From NCBI RefSeq assembly GCF_014841215.1, contig NZ_JACYTR010000003.1:62001-126000 (forward strand): a stretch of 64,000 nucleotides of DNA, written 5' to 3'. The translations under genes and the position numbers were made by a program. Below, piece after piece: positions 63,016-64,000 of the stretch. Below the pieces are notes generated by a model. It did no database searches and was not told the DNA's origin. It worked only from the letters and a program-made list of their open reading frames with translations. Source of the DNA: Pseudomarimonas arenosa. Its GTDB lineage: Bacteria; Pseudomonadota; Gammaproteobacteria; Xanthomonadales; Xanthomonadaceae. Position 1 is the stretch's first letter, and each line of letters starts with the position of its first letter.

Positions 63016-64000
63016 CTGGGTAGCCCTCGAATCAGGATACGCAAACCGCCGAGCGGCGAGCGTGAGGCTTCGGCGCTGGCGCCATGCGCTTGGGCCAGAC
63101 GTTGCACCAGGGCCAGACCGAGCCCAGCACCACCGTGTTCGCGCGAGCGCGAGGCATCGGCCCGATACAGTGGATCAAACAGCCTGTGCAATTGATCATC
63201 GGCTACACCAGGGCCGTCGTCTTCGACTATCAGGTCAACCGATTGCTTGTGCTCCACGAGTTGAATCCGAATGGTGCCTGGGGCAGGAACATAGCGCAGC
63301 GCGTTGACCAACAGGTTGTCGATCAACTGTCGCAACTGCCTGGCATCGGCATGTACATTCAACGCATCGGGTAATTCCATCTGGGCGCGCAATTCCGCCT
63401 GTTGGAAGGCCGAACTCTGAGCCTGGATGGCCTCTTGCAGCAAGCCGACCAAATCGAGTGTGCGCAGTTCTTGGTTCAGCGCTCCGGCATCGGCAGAAGC
63501 GAGCTGATACAGGTCGTCGATCAAGGCCGACAGACGGTCCACTTCGCTGGCCAGTGACTTCAGTGTGCTGCCGTCGGTGGGGCGCACGCCGTCTTGCATG
63601 GCCTCAATCTCGGCGCGCAGAATCGCCACCGGCGTGCGCAACTCATGCGATATCTCGGCGGTCCAGCGTTGCCTTGCCGTGCGCCCTTGCTGCAGGGCTT
63701 CTGCCATGCGATCAAAGCTTTGGCCGAGGGCTCCAAGTTCATCATTACGCTGCAAGTCCATGCGGGTTGCGTAGTCACCCGCGCCGACCCGGCGCGCACG
63801 TTCGGCAAGCCGAGCCAGCGGCGCTGCGAGGCGGCGCGACCACCACCAGGAAGCGGGCAACATCAGGAGCAGGACCAGTCCCGCCGCCATCGCTGCACTG
63901 CGTTGTTGGGTCTGTGCGAAAGCGAGATCGACCTGGTCGCGCATGCCGGGGCGGCTCAGGATCACCACATAACCCACCACTTCCTCGTCAACGTCGATCG
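63012..64000 (-). CDS. sensor histidine kinase (BaeS-like), 5' end outside window
   Basis: Partial membrane histidine kinase; the frame is open to the window edge, so the N-terminal sensor region is missing. What remains shows one transmembrane helix (MAAGLVLLLMLPASWWWSRR), a HAMP domain (RLAERARRVGAGDYATRM), the H-box HELRTPVAILRAEIEAM, the N-box LIDNLLVNALRY and ATP-lid motifs DDGPGV and GGAGLGLALV. It pairs with the adjacent response regulator. A GTG at 63980 is within the coding region, not the start. Confidence 0.9.
   Translation of the reverse strand, partial: IDVDEEVVGYVVILSRPGMRDQVDLAFAQTQQRSAAMAAGLVLLLMLPASWWWSRRLAAPLARLAERARRVGAGDYATRMDLQRNDELGALGQSFDRMAEALQQGRTARQRWTAEISHELRTPVAILRAEIEAMQDGVRPTDGSTLKSLASEVDRLSALIDDLYQLASADAGALNQELRTLDLVGLLQEAIQAQSSAFQQAELRAQMELPDALNVHADARQLRQLIDNLLVNALRYVPAPGTIRIQLVEHKQSVDLIVEDDGPGVADDQLHRLFDPLYRADASRSREHGGAGLGLALVQRLAQAHGASAEASRSPLGGLRILIRGLPR

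Overview
This 64 kb window is GC-rich and densely coded on both strands. It reads as the chromosome of a free-living gammaproteobacterium, most likely in or near the Xanthomonadales (Lysobacterales). That placement is inferred from the mix of genes: a giant NAD-dependent glutamate dehydrogenase, the serC-pheA-aroA-cmk-rpsA-ihfB-lapA-lapB block, a DksA with a long Lys/Ala-rich tail, large secreted chitinases, and families of short GC-rich intergenic palindromes. I see no rRNA, tRNA, CRISPR array, insertion sequence, phage or integrase.

Layout. 0-2.4 kb: ugd, slyX and a YaiL-like gene. 2.4-11.3 kb (minus strand): a large secreted nidogen/beta-propeller protein, a membrane acyltransferase overlapping metH, and an ArsR-methyltransferase fusion that probably regulates the methionine cycle. 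11.6-20.2 kb (plus): acyl-CoA dehydrogenase, NAD-glutamate dehydrogenase, NAD kinase and a 5'-nucleotidase. 20.2-28.6 kb (minus): an HD-GYP response regulator, mfd, a GNAT acetyltransferase, slp, rlmJ, an M23 peptidase and yidD. 28.7-29.6 kb: the tailed DksA. 29.7-36.5 kb: a lipid/granule locus with a TetR regulator, acyl-CoA-binding protein, a two-domain fatty acyl-CoA reductase of the Marinobacter wax-ester type, a phasin, a patatin-like lipase, a conserved hypothetical and a PHA-granule region protein. 36.9-42.3 kb: an FHA membrane protein, the MsrPQ methionine sulfoxide reductase system and a PAS-GGDEF-EAL protein. 42.4-51 kb: serC, pheA, aroA, cmk, rpsA, ihfB, lapA and lapB. 51-54.9 kb: surface polysaccharide genes ending in galU. 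55.1-59.6 kb: two tandem multidomain GH18 chitinases. 59.9-60.9 kb: three small proteins. 61-64 kb: a ChrA transporter translationally coupled to a BaeSR-like two-component system whose kinase runs off the window.

How the genes work together. GalU and Ugd are consecutive steps to UDP-glucuronate. The GT4-like and WbpM-like enzymes start and modify an undecaprenyl-linked glycan, and LapA/LapB control LPS levels. MetH with the ArsR-methyltransferase, and MsrPQ, point to methionine synthesis and repair. The 29.7-36.5 kb block probably handles neutral-lipid storage or mobilisation. Two GH18 enzymes with chitin-binding modules indicate chitin degradation; an 18-bp dyad upstream of the first resembles GntR-type (DasR/NagR) amino-sugar operators.

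The observations I consider least explained by known annotation are: a structured 3' region of the phasin gene with a C-rich loop complementary to Shine-Dalgarno sequences (candidate sRNA); a cluster of four adjacent hairpins including a perfect 24-bp palindrome; a His/Cys/Asp insertion in MetH; the tailed DksA lacking half of its zinc ligands; a duplicated SGWG module in the secreted propeller protein; and intergenic repeats that supply a stop codon or lie inside a coding sequence. No self-contained new defence or mobile system was found.
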